The notes under the pieces are model-generated. The model had not been told where the DNA came from. It saw only the letters and a list, made by a program, of their open reading frames with translations, and did no database searches. Both the position numbers and the translations under genes were made by a program. From contig CAIYNT010000079.1 of the NCBI GenBank assembly GCA_903927605.1, positions 1-27,443 of the forward strand: a stretch of 27,443 nt of DNA, read 5' to 3'. Shown here piece after piece: positions 14,320-21,977 of the stretch (the first letter of the stretch is position 1; every line of letters begins with the position of its first letter). This stretch comes from an uncultured Holophagaceae bacterium. GTDB lineage: Bacteria > Acidobacteriota > Holophagae > Holophagales > Holophagaceae.

Positions 14320-15182
14320 TGCTCGCCTGGCTCGCCTATCTGACCGTGGCGGTGGTGTGGGGTTCCACCTACTTCGCCATCGCCCTGGGGCTGGAATCCT
14401 TCACGCCCTACGGCATGGTGGCCGCGCGGTTCTCCGTGGCCTCGGTCCTCGCCCTGGGTCTGGGTCGGCTGCGCCACGAGCCCTGGCCGCCGCTGCGCGA
14501 AGTCGGGCACCTCATGGTGGTCGGCGCCCTGCTGCTGGGTGGCTCCAACGCGCTGGTCTCCTGGGCGGAGCTGCACCTTTCCTCGGGCCTGGCGGCCATC
14601 CTGGCGGCCCTGGTGCCGCTCTGGCTGGCGCTGTTCTCCATGAGGAAGGAGCCCCTCGGCCCCAAGGGCTGGGCGGGCATCCTGCTCGGTATCGCGGGCG
14701 TGGCCGTGCTGGTGTGGCCCAGCGGCACCGTGCGCGTCCACGCGGGTGGATTCGCGGCCATGATCGCCGCGCCGCTCATCTGGGCCTGGGGCACCCTCCA
14801 CGGCAAGCACCATGTCCATGGGGGCGGGCTGCTCACGAATGTGGGCATCCAGATGCTCACGGCGGCGGTCATCGGTCTCGCCGTGGCACCACTCACAGGG
14901 GGCTTCCTGCGCGGCCCCGTCACGCCCAAGGCCCTGGGCGCCGTCGCCTATCTGGCGCTCTTCGGTTCCCTGTTGGCCTTCTCCGCCTACATCTACCTGG
15001 CCAAGGCCTGGCCCCCCGCCAAGATGGGCACTTACGCCTACCTGAATCCCCTAGTGGCCGTCCTGCTGGGCAGCCTCATCCTGCACGAAGCCTTCGGCCC
15101 CCGGGAGATCCTTGGCATGGCCATCATCCTTGGCGCCGTGGCACTGGTCCAGCTGCGGGCGCAGCCCGTGATGGAAGTCTGA
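14319..15182 (+). CDS. EamA/DMT-superfamily transporter
   Basis: The 287-residue integral membrane protein has about ten hydrophobic helices arranged as two EamA repeats. The first contains VVWGSTYFAIALGLESFTPYGMVAARF, the second starts near FAAMIAAPLIWAWGTLHGK and ends YLNPLVAVLLGSLILHEAFGPREILGMAIILGAVAL. These drug/metabolite transporters usually export amino acids or small metabolites from the cytoplasm. The start at 14319 (TGATG overlap) is preferred over an in-frame ATG 22 codons upstream, which lies within the ABM gene and encodes no membrane sequence. Co-transcription with an Lrp-type regulator suggests amino-acid-related efflux; this is an inference. Confidence 0.9.
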   Translation: MLAWLAYLTVAVVWGSTYFAIALGLESFTPYGMVAARFSVASVLALGLGRLRHEPWPPLREVGHLMVVGALLLGGSNALVSWAELHLSSGLAAILAALVPLWLALFSMRKEPLGPKGWAGILLGIAGVAVLVWPSGTVRVHAGGFAAMIAAPLIWAWGTLHGKHHVHGGGLLTNVGIQMLTAAVIGLAVAPLTGGFLRGPVTPKALGAVAYLALFGSLLAFSAYIYLAKAWPPAKMGTYAYLNPLVAVLLGSLILHEAFGPREILGMAIILGAVALVQLRAQPVMEV

Positions 15183-15188
15183 CGAGAC

Positions 15189-16403
15189 TCAGGCATCACG
15201 CCTGAACAACCGCCAGGCCACGCCCCCCAGCACCAGCAGCGCGAGTCCGGCGATCCACGGCATCCATGGTCTTGCGCGCTGGTCGGCGCCTTCCCGGTGG
15301 GGCAGGCCCTGGTCATCGGGTTCGGCGGGGCCGAGGGTCAGCGGCGTGGTGGCGGCCAGGGTGCGGATCGAGGGCAAAGCGCCGAGGCTGCCGGGGGCGG
15401 GCTTGGCTTCGCCGCCCAGGTGCAGGGCATAGGCCTGCCCGGCCTCGGCCGGGAAGAGCAGCGTCTGCCGCCGCACGAGGATGCGGGCGCTCTGCGGCGT
15501 GGCACCCTCGGGCAGGGTGAGGGTGAGCGTCTTCGCCTGCACAGGCATAAGCGCGATGCGGCTGGCTTTGGTGTTCAGGGCCGGGAGGTTCCACACCAGG
15601 TCGCTGCAGGACCAGTTGCGGTCAGCGTCAGCGTTCTCACGGACGTGGAGCTCAGGTCGGAGCGGCGCGGCGGGCGGCGCCAGTACCAAGTCCAGGCCCA
15701 CGATGCGCTGGGTGTCCGGCAGCGTTAACCGCCAGGTGCGGGGCCTGGCGGGCTCGGGGGCGAGGGTGCCATCCAAGGCCAATTCGGTTTCAAGGGCCTC
15801 AGGTCGGGTCTCGGCCCGGGCAGTCAGGCCGCGGATGCGCGGCGCCTCGCCCTGCGCAGCCTGCAGGGTCAGTCGATAGCGCTGGCCATCCCAGGGGAGG
15901 TCCAGGCTGCGGCGGCTGCCCGAGGGCGACAGATCGTAGAGGTGCAGGGGCGCGGCGGGTTCGTAGGCGATGAAGCTCCCGCCCTCGCGCATCCGCTCGG
16001 CCTTCACCTGCGCGACCCAGGGGGCGTGGCCTTCGAGATCGAGGTCCAGCTTCAGGGTCTCGCGTTCACCGATCCGCCAGCCCTCGGGCAGCTTCAGCGA
16101 GAATTCCACAGTGGGTCGGCCTTCAGTGTCCTTGCCCGTCAGGAGGTGTTCGAGGGGCAGGGTGCGCGCTTCCCACAGACCTTCGCGGGCCTCCAGGAAG
16201 GGGATGCTGCGGCCTGCGGCATCGCCGATCCACGCGCCCTCCACCTGGCGCTGGGCCTCGGCATCCAGGGGCAGCCGCGCCCAGCCGCTGGCGGGCGCGG
16301 GCGAGATGGGCCGGCGGTGCAGGTAGGTGCGGTCCTCGCGGGCGCAGGCGGTCAGCAGCAGCAGTGAGGTGAGGGCGGAACTCAGGAACGGAGCGCGGGT
16401 CAT
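15189..16403 (-). CDS. DUF3999-like lipoprotein with a C-terminal membrane helix
   Basis: The 404-residue protein starts with a lipoprotein signal (SLLLLTAC, lipid Cys near residue 20). A long beta-rich exported region follows, with pairs such as FSLKLPEGWRIGERETLKLDLDLEGHAPWVAQVK and WRLTLPDTQRIVGLDLVLAPP. It ends in a single membrane helix (MPWIAGLALLVLGGVAWRLF) with a short basic tail. This layout, together with a directly coupled DUF2339 partner upstream, matches the DUF3999/DUF2339 pair known from many Gram-negative genomes. No function is established for that family. The ATG overlaps the DUF2339 stop by 4 nt (ATGA). Confidence 0.75.
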   Translation of the reverse strand: MTRAPFLSSALTSLLLLTACAREDRTYLHRRPISPAPASGWARLPLDAEAQRQVEGAWIGDAAGRSIPFLEAREGLWEARTLPLEHLLTGKDTEGRPTVEFSLKLPEGWRIGERETLKLDLDLEGHAPWVAQVKAERMREGGSFIAYEPAAPLHLYDLSPSGSRRSLDLPWDGQRYRLTLQAAQGEAPRIRGLTARAETRPEALETELALDGTLAPEPARPRTWRLTLPDTQRIVGLDLVLAPPAAPLRPELHVRENADADRNWSCSDLVWNLPALNTKASRIALMPVQAKTLTLTLPEGATPQSARILVRRQTLLFPAEAGQAYALHLGGEAKPAPGSLGALPSIRTLAATTPLTLGPAEPDDQGLPHREGADQRARPWMPWIAGLALLVLGGVAWRLFRRDA

Positions 16404-18151
16404 GACGGAACCCCCGAGCGCTTGCGGTTCGCGAGGATAGCCGCGGCCATGCCGATGCCGCCCACGCCGAGGAAGGCCAGAGCCCGCAGGGGCGTGTCAG
16501 CGCGATCCAGATCCGAGGCGATGAGCTTGAAGCTGGCCAGGCCCATCCAGCCGTAGCCGCCGATCATCAGGGCCCGACGGACCTGGTCCTGCTGGCCGAG
16601 GCCGCGCATCCACTGCCAGGCGCCCGATAGCGCCCACACCAGGGTCATGGCGATGGAAGCGGCGCGGGAGAGCTGCGCGGACCCCTGGAACCACTGCACC
16701 AGGCGGGCCGCCTCGAAGGCCAGCGTCACGTTGGCCGTCACTTCCAGGGCCAGGAAGGAGAGGAGGCTGAGCGCGCCGCCGCGCCGTGTGAGGAGGAACC
16801 AGGCCAAGGAGGCGAGGGCGCCTTCCGCGAAGGCATCGCTCAGGAAAGGCACCCTGGGACCGGTGTGGAAGATCAAGCCGTCGTAGCCGTGGGCGGCCCA
16901 GCGCAGCGTGGTCAGCAGGGCCAGGGCCGCGGCGAGCCAGCGCAGCGCCGTGGCTTCTTCGGCGAAGGCGCTGGCTTCGGCTTTGAGGGAAGCCCAGGCG
17001 AGGCCCAGGGCGAAGGCGCCCCAAAGCGGCCCCACCCATCGCCAGGCCAGGGCCACGGGCACCGCGAGGGCTAGGTGCCCGGCGGCCAGGGCCAGCAGGC
17101 CCCAGTCGGCGCGGCGACCCTCCATGCGCTTCCGCAGGGGCTTCACCAGGCCCAGGTTCAAGGCAGCGACAGCGAGCATCGGGAGGGCGAAAGCCTCCAC
17201 CGCCAGGCCCAACCGCTGCCAGAGCAGCCAGCCATGACCCGTGGCCAGGATCGAGGCCACCAGCCAGAGCATAGTGGGGGTACCGGGGACTTCCTCCGTG
17301 CCCGGCAGCCAGGCCCAGAGGCCCGCGAGAATCAGGTGGAGGATGAGGAGCAGGCCCAGGGTGGAGGCATCGGCCTTCAGCACCTCCATGCAAGCTGGCA
17401 GCAGTAACAGCCAGATGCCGATGAGGGCCGTCCACCGGGCGCCAAGCCAGGTTCCTCCGGTGCGGGCGAGGTAGGGCACCGCAAGGGTGGCGGCCATGAG
17501 CACGGCGAGATAGACGGCCAGGGCCATTTCGTGATGGCCACCTTGGCTGAAGACCAGGGGCGCGGCTAGGCCCGAGACCAGGGTCACAGTGACGGCGCTG
17601 CCGCTGCGGCCCCGGGCAGCCAGCGCCCCCGCCACCAGGGTGACCAGGGCCGTGGCCGCGAGTCCCAGCGACGCGGCGTAGAAGTGGTATTCCATGGCTC
17701 CGGCGCGGAAGGTGAACTGCAGGGTGCCGAGCCCCGCCAGCAGCAGGGCCACACCCAGGTGGCGGCTGTCGCCCAGGAGCAGCTTGGCGGCGAAGGCCGA
17801 GATCGCGCCGCCCACCAGCAGGCCCAGCACGAAGCGAAGCTCCGCGCCCACCCAGCCCTGCTGGATGGCCCAGCGGAAGAAGAAGACGGCGCCGATGAGG
17901 AAGATCGAGGCGCCGATGCCCGCGATCCACACGACCGGCGAGATCGACTTGCGGGGCGTCACGGGATACACCGGAATCCGGGGAAGGGGCGGGCGCTGCG
18001 GTTGCGCCGGTGTCGGGGCCTGAGGCTGAGGTTGTGCCTGGAAGGCGGCCTGCTGCCGCTGCAGCAGCCAGGCTACCTGGGTTTCCAGGTTCGCCACGCG
18101 CTCGGCGAGATCCTGCGGGCCGACGGGGTCCATCGGGGCCTGGGGTTCCAT
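16400..18151 (-). CDS. DUF2339 polytopic membrane protein
   Basis: The 583-residue protein has an N-terminal coiled-coil-like segment (DLAERVANLETQVAWLLQRQQAAF) and a Pro/Gln-rich linker to about residue 62. More than a dozen hydrophobic helices then run to the C-terminus. The first helix block (WIAGIGASIFLIGAVFFFRWAIQQGWVGAELRFVLGLLVGG) is characteristic of DUF2339 proteins. The role is unknown; the coiled coil would face the cytoplasm. The gene has its own TTGACA promoter candidate and a hairpin that covers its ribosome binding site (GGAG, 6 nt before the ATG). It is coupled to the DUF3999-like gene. An in-frame ATG six codons downstream is an alternative start. Confidence 0.85.
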   Translation of the reverse strand: MEPQAPMDPVGPQDLAERVANLETQVAWLLQRQQAAFQAQPQPQAPTPAQPQRPPLPRIPVYPVTPRKSISPVVWIAGIGASIFLIGAVFFFRWAIQQGWVGAELRFVLGLLVGGAISAFAAKLLLGDSRHLGVALLLAGLGTLQFTFRAGAMEYHFYAASLGLAATALVTLVAGALAARGRSGSAVTVTLVSGLAAPLVFSQGGHHEMALAVYLAVLMAATLAVPYLARTGGTWLGARWTALIGIWLLLLPACMEVLKADASTLGLLLILHLILAGLWAWLPGTEEVPGTPTMLWLVASILATGHGWLLWQRLGLAVEAFALPMLAVAALNLGLVKPLRKRMEGRRADWGLLALAAGHLALAVPVALAWRWVGPLWGAFALGLAWASLKAEASAFAEEATALRWLAAALALLTTLRWAAHGYDGLIFHTGPRVPFLSDAFAEGALASLAWFLLTRRGGALSLLSFLALEVTANVTLAFEAARLVQWFQGSAQLSRAASIAMTLVWALSGAWQWMRGLGQQDQVRRALMIGGYGWMGLASFKLIASDLDRADTPLRALAFLGVGGIGMAAAILANRKRSGVPS

Positions 18152-18157
18152 GGAAAC

Positions 18158-18177
18158 TCCATACGGAAGCGTATGGA
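18158..18177 (-). promoter_or_regulatory. RBS-sequestering hairpin before the DUF2339 gene
   Basis: On the transcribed sense, TCCATACG, CTTC loop, CGTATGGA form a perfect 8-bp stem that ends 6 nt before the ATG at 18151. The 3' arm holds most of the only Shine-Dalgarno (GGAG). The stem would block ribosome access unless opened, or the palindrome could instead be a protein-binding operator. Confidence 0.55.
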
Positions 18178-18207
18178 ATCATGTCGTCCAATCCCCTTGG
18201 CTGTCAA
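18178..18207 (-). promoter_or_regulatory. Candidate sigma-70 promoter of the DUF2339-DUF3999 operon
   Basis: TTGACA (18202-18207, minus strand) is separated by 18 nt from CATGAT (18178-18183). The -35 is a perfect consensus and the -10 matches 4 of 6. Transcription would begin within or just before the 18158-18177 hairpin, so the mRNA would start with that stem-loop. Confidence 0.45.
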
Positions 18208-18225
18208 GGCAAGGCTATAGGAGGC

Positions 18226-19683
18226 TCAGCTGACGACGCGGTCCCGGCCTTCGGCCTTGGCCCGGTAGAGCGCCTGGTCGGCGCGAGCGATCAGGTTCTC
18301 GGTCAGATCTTCGGGGCCTCCCCAGGTGGCGAGGCCGATGCTCAGGGTGACCCGGTCGTTGGCGGGCAGTCCGGGGATCGCGTCCAGCGCCACCTGTTCG
18401 CGGAGACGTTCGGCCAGGGCCCGCGCGCCCTCCAGGTCGGTCTGGGGGCAGTAGGCCAAGAACTCCTCGCCACCGATGCGACCCAGCTGATCCACCTTGC
18501 GCAGCCCGAAGACCATGCGCTGGGCCATCACGCTGAGCACCTGGTCGCCAACGGCGTGGCCGAAGCGGTCGTTGACGGCTTTGAAGTGGTCGAAGTCCAC
18601 CAGCATGATGGACAGTCCATGTCCAAAACGCCCACATTGATCGACCTCCATGCCCAGCATGTCGAGGATGTGCTTCCGGTTGTAGAGACCCGTCAGCGGG
18701 TCGCGGATGGCCTGATGGTATAGGCGCAGCCGGGAATCCTCGAGGCTCAACAGGCGCCCCAGTTCCTCCGCGGCGATCTCGAAGAGGCGCTCGAAATCTT
18801 CCGCGGCCCGGCGCTCCGTGATGAAGGCCAGGGTTCCTACGACCGGATAACCCGGTGTGGTGGCGGGGAAGACCCGGAAGACGGGATCGCGGAGGCTCCG
18901 CCTCCGTTCATCATCGTCCGGGGCCGGATGCCAGTGGCAACCAGGCATGGCCTGGAAGAGCCCCTGTTGGGCCGCGGCCTCTTCCAGAGTGAGCCGATCC
19001 TCGGGACTGGTGGAGGAGCCGTGCACACCGTGGCATAGGAGGCCCTCTTCGCCCAGGTAGGCCACGAGCAGGGCGCCGGGAAGGACGAGCTCCTGGAGGA
19101 TCTCGATGAACCCTTCGATCAGCCGCGGCGTGTCATGGTCCGCCGTGTAGAGGCGGGCCACGGAGTCCCGTAGGGCTGTTTCGACCAGGCGCTGTTCCAG
19201 GGCCTGGGCCAACCGGCGCTGGATGGCATCCACCCCGAAGTTCTCCTGGGCCAGCTTGGGTACGGCGTGGGCGGTGTGCGGTCGGGCCGACTGTTTGGCA
19301 AGGGCGGTGGCAGCTTCCACCACGTGATCCAGATCGCGGCCCTTCACCAGGAACCGGTCTGCGCCGCAGGTCTTGGCCCAGAACCGCGCAAGCCCGGTGC
19401 CCTGGGCCGTGAGGAGCAGGACGGGTAGGTGGCGCGTCGCCCGGTCGTCCTTCAGCAGACGGCATAACTGGTAGCCATCGAGGAGGGGCATGACGCAATC
19501 ACTCACCACCACATCCGGGAATTCCGTGGCCAGGACAATCAAAGCTTCCGCTCCGTTGCGGGCCTCGATGGTCATGTGCCCATGGCGCTGGAAGAGGTGT
19601 CGCAGGAGGCTTAGCTGGATGGGGTTGTCGTCCACCAGGAGAACCTGGAGGGACCGGGGATCCATCGGAACGGCAGATGTCAT
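18226..19683 (-). CDS. Response regulator with GGDEF diguanylate cyclase output
   Basis: The 485-residue protein opens with a CheY-like receiver domain (VLLVDDNPIQLSLL, phospho-acceptor Asp62 in VVVSDCVMP, and a K in FLVKGRD). A middle region resembling a GAF-type sensor follows (about 155-315). It closes with a GGDEF domain beginning RDPLTGLYNRKHILDMLG, with active-site GGEEF at 404-408. An RKVD inhibitory I-site sits five residues upstream of GGEEF, so the enzyme should make cyclic di-GMP and be feedback-inhibited. The histidine kinase that signals to it is not in the window. ATG 19683 is preferred over the in-frame GTG at 19692, since GGAAA precedes the ATG. It lies 74 nt upstream of the DUF2339 gene on the same strand. 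Confidence 0.92.
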   Translation of the reverse strand: MTSAVPMDPRSLQVLLVDDNPIQLSLLRHLFQRHGHMTIEARNGAEALIVLATEFPDVVVSDCVMPLLDGYQLCRLLKDDRATRHLPVLLLTAQGTGLARFWAKTCGADRFLVKGRDLDHVVEAATALAKQSARPHTAHAVPKLAQENFGVDAIQRRLAQALEQRLVETALRDSVARLYTADHDTPRLIEGFIEILQELVLPGALLVAYLGEEGLLCHGVHGSSTSPEDRLTLEEAAAQQGLFQAMPGCHWHPAPDDDERRRSLRDPVFRVFPATTPGYPVVGTLAFITERRAAEDFERLFEIAAEELGRLLSLEDSRLRLYHQAIRDPLTGLYNRKHILDMLGMEVDQCGRFGHGLSIMLVDFDHFKAVNDRFGHAVGDQVLSVMAQRMVFGLRKVDQLGRIGGEEFLAYCPQTDLEGARALAERLREQVALDAIPGLPANDRVTLSIGLATWGGPEDLTENLIARADQALYRAKAEGRDRVVS

Positions 19684-19844
19684 GGTTTCCACTTATCGAT
19701 TAATTCGGACTGTGGCATGAATCCAGTGGCCCCCTCGGGCGGGTCTTGTCCATGGGATGCTGGGACAGGGTTAAGGTCTAATCATGACCACTGGGGCTGA
19801 AAAACGACAAGGGGAGAGCGTGTGATCTTGGAAAAATCCTAGGA

Positions 19845-21320
19845 ATGGAGGCGCCTCTTTTTCTCGCGCTGGGTCGTGCCTGGTTGAAGAACCGGGGAGA
19901 TCTGCCCGTGGAGGCGGTCTGGGCCTCGAGCCGGGCCCTGGGTCTGCGCTGGGGTGGCCGGAAGCTGGCCGAGGGCTGGGTATTGCTGCTCCAGCCGAAG
20001 CCGGAACTCTGGCTCCTGGGCACGGAACATCCGGCTTGGAAGCGCCTCCAGGCCGAGGCGACCAGGGACAGCCAGATGGCCTGGGGACTGTGGCTCAAGG
20101 GCGCTCGGCTGAAGGGCGTGGAGGGTGATCCCCGGGAGCGATGGCTCGGCCTTATGTTCCAGCGTCGCGCCATCACGGGTCGTCTGGAGACGCTGCGACT
20201 GGCCTTCCAGGCCATTCCCGGGCGCCCGGGTATCCGCATCGACGGGGTGGACCTTCAACTGCCGCGGCTGGGCCTGGGCACCCCCTTTCCGGCTACTGCA
20301 CCGGAGCCCACGGAGGACCCGCCGCCCTTCCGCCGCTGGCGCGACCGCTGGGGTGACCGCCTGGAGGCCGCCTTGTCGGGGGAGGAACCGGAGGTACTGG
20401 AGGGCGAAGGCGAACTGCTGGCCCGGCACCGGGTCTGGTCCGAGGGGCGGGCCGAGGCGCTGATCCTCGGCCCCGCCAAGGCCGCGGCCGAGCGGCGGCG
20501 TCAGGCGGAATCCGCCCGGCTGGACCGCCTGGCCCAGGCCCTGGCCCGGGACCGCGCGAAGCACGAGGCGCAGCTTCCCATCAAAGAGCAGGCCCGTCGG
20601 CTTTCCGCGGAACTCTACCGACTGAAGGGTGCCACGCGGGAGGCGGTGCTGCTGGATGGAACGCGCCTGCCGTTGCCGGAGGGTGTCGTCGCCGAGGAGG
20701 CAGTGCAGACCTGGTTCACGGCTGCCAAGAAGGCGGAGCGGGGGCTGGGGCGAGTCTCGGAACTAGAGGCCGAGCTGGCCCGGGAACGGACCGCATGGAC
20801 GCTGCGCGCGGAAGCTGAAGCGGAAACCCTTGCGCCAGAGCCTCCGTCTGCGGGACAACCAAGAGGGGAGGGAGCGAAGAAGAACAGCTCCAAGGATCAG
20901 GGGACGAAGCGGATGCAGGCCGAGGGCGGAATGCTGAAAGGTGATAAGCGCAAGGACGGCAAGGGAGCGGCCTTTCGCAGTGTCATGGTGGATGGTTTCG
21001 AGGTGCTCATCGGCAAGGGGGACGCCGAGAACGACCAACTCACCTTCAAGGTCGCCGACAACCTGGACTTCTGGCTCCATGTGGCGACCATGCCCGGCAG
21101 CCATGTGGTGATCCGCAATCCCGACAAGCTCAGCGAGCTGCCCCGCAGCGTGATCGAGCGCGCCGCGGAATTGGCCGCCTACCACAGCAAGGCCCGGGAC
21201 GGTGGCAAGGTGGAAGTCCATATAGCCCGCATTGCCGACATCAGCAAGCCCAGAGGCTTTGCGCCGGGGAAAGTGATATTAAAAAAATGGGTGGGTATCC
21301 GCGTCTACCCGAAGCCATAG
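19845..21320 (+). CDS. NFACT/RqcH-like RNA-binding protein with a diverged N-terminal domain
   Basis: The 491-residue protein has a clear C-terminal NFACT-R domain (about 383-491). Matching segments are DGFEVLIGKGDAENDQLTFKVA, DFWLHVATMPGSHVVIRNP, AAELAAYHSKARDGGKVEVHIARIADISKP and a final KWVGIRVYP. Residues 200-340 are charged and coiled-coil-like (AAAERRRQAESARLDRLAQALARDRAKHEAQ), as in the RqcH family, which recruits tRNA-Ala to stalled 50S subunits and adds alanine tails. The N-terminal 190 residues are only weakly like NFACT-N, so activity is uncertain. A Lys/Gly-rich linker lies near 345-380. No well-spaced SD precedes the ATG; an in-frame GTG at 19908 has GGGGAG upstream and is the alternative start. 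Confidence 0.8.
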   Translation: MEAPLFLALGRAWLKNRGDLPVEAVWASSRALGLRWGGRKLAEGWVLLLQPKPELWLLGTEHPAWKRLQAEATRDSQMAWGLWLKGARLKGVEGDPRERWLGLMFQRRAITGRLETLRLAFQAIPGRPGIRIDGVDLQLPRLGLGTPFPATAPEPTEDPPPFRRWRDRWGDRLEAALSGEEPEVLEGEGELLARHRVWSEGRAEALILGPAKAAAERRRQAESARLDRLAQALARDRAKHEAQLPIKEQARRLSAELYRLKGATREAVLLDGTRLPLPEGVVAEEAVQTWFTAAKKAERGLGRVSELEAELARERTAWTLRAEAEAETLAPEPPSAGQPRGEGAKKNSSKDQGTKRMQAEGGMLKGDKRKDGKGAAFRSVMVDGFEVLIGKGDAENDQLTFKVADNLDFWLHVATMPGSHVVIRNPDKLSELPRSVIERAAELAAYHSKARDGGKVEVHIARIADISKPRGFAPGKVILKKWVGIRVYPKP

Positions 21321-21340
21321 ATAGATCCGAAGAAAAGGAT

Positions 21341-21411
21341 CACCGCCAAGGCGCCAAGAACTGATCTCAAGGACGCCTTCTTTTCTTGGCGCTCTTGGCG
21401 TCTTGGCGGTG
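21341..21411. repeat. Large imperfect inverted repeat built of TTGGCG units
   Basis: The left arm CACCGCCAAGGCGCCAAGAA (21341-21360) pairs with a right arm (21383-21411) that contains three TTGGCG copies spaced 8-9 nt and ends TTGGCGGTG. It fills the gap between the convergent NFACT-like and SPOR genes. Similar CACCGCCAAGxCGCCAAG palindromes are known as dispersed intergenic elements in many bacteria. It could also act as a bidirectional terminator. Confidence 0.7.
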
Positions 21412-21431
21412 TTTAGTTTTCAGTTGTGGTT

Positions 21432-21977
21432 CTATTCCACCTTCAGGGCGAAGGGTTTGAAGCCGGCTTTCTTCAGCTTCTCGGCGGTCTTGTCCATGGT
21501 GGCGCGGTCGGCGGGCTTCGTCAGACGCACTTTCAGTTGTCCCTTCTCTTTCACGGTGGTCGTGGCAAAGCCAGCGGCCTTGGCCTTGTCCACCGTGCGC
21601 TTGGCTTCGGCGGCATCGGCGGTGGCCAACAACTGCAAGGTCCATGCCTCTGCCCGGGTGGTCTTCTCGGGTGCCTTCACCTCGGATTTTGCTGGCGCCT
21701 TGGCCCCTTCCCTGGGTGCGGTGGCGTCCACCTTCTGCGTGGGGACCAACTTGTCCGGTCCGTCGCCTTCGAAGATCTTGAGCTGATCCACCAGGGGTTC
21801 CGGCAGGTCCTTCAGTTCCTCTTCCACGCCCTTCTGCATGGGCCGCCGCAGGGCCGCGCTCTGCTTGCCCACCTGCACACCGAGGACGAAGGCCAGGGTC
21901 AGCAGGCCCACGCCCACGCCGGCCACCCAGAGGATGGACTGGCTGTTGATGCTGATCTGGTCGCGCTGGCTCATCAC
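21432..21977 (-). CDS. SPOR-domain membrane protein
   Basis: The 181-residue protein has one N-terminal membrane helix (ILWVAGVGVGLLTLAFVLGVQVG), a charged Ala/Pro/Lys-rich linker, and a C-terminal SPOR domain (about 110-181: WTLQLLATADAAEAKRTVDKAKAAGFATTTVKEKGQLKVRL). SPOR domains bind denuded peptidoglycan at division septa. The start (ATGATG) overlaps the stop of the ketosynthase-like gene, so it is last in the ACP-DH-KS-KS operon by position. A functional link to that pathway is not evident. Either of the two consecutive ATGs could be used. Confidence 0.85.
   Translation of the reverse strand: MMSQRDQISINSQSILWVAGVGVGLLTLAFVLGVQVGKQSAALRRPMQKGVEEELKDLPEPLVDQLKIFEGDGPDKLVPTQKVDATAPREGAKAPAKSEVKAPEKTTRAEAWTLQLLATADAAEAKRTVDKAKAAGFATTTVKEKGQLKVRLTKPADRATMDKTAEKLKKAGFKPFALKVE

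Noticed and set aside
16497..18191. 564-codon frame overlapping the DUF2339 gene on the same strand
   Set aside because: It is a shifted frame rich in Arg, Pro and Gly with no membrane helices, while the other frame encodes a clear polytopic membrane protein.
19746..19777. Promoter for the NFACT-like gene (TTGTCC ... TAAGGT)
   Set aside because: The spacer is 20 nt and both hexamers are weak; I could not separate it from chance.
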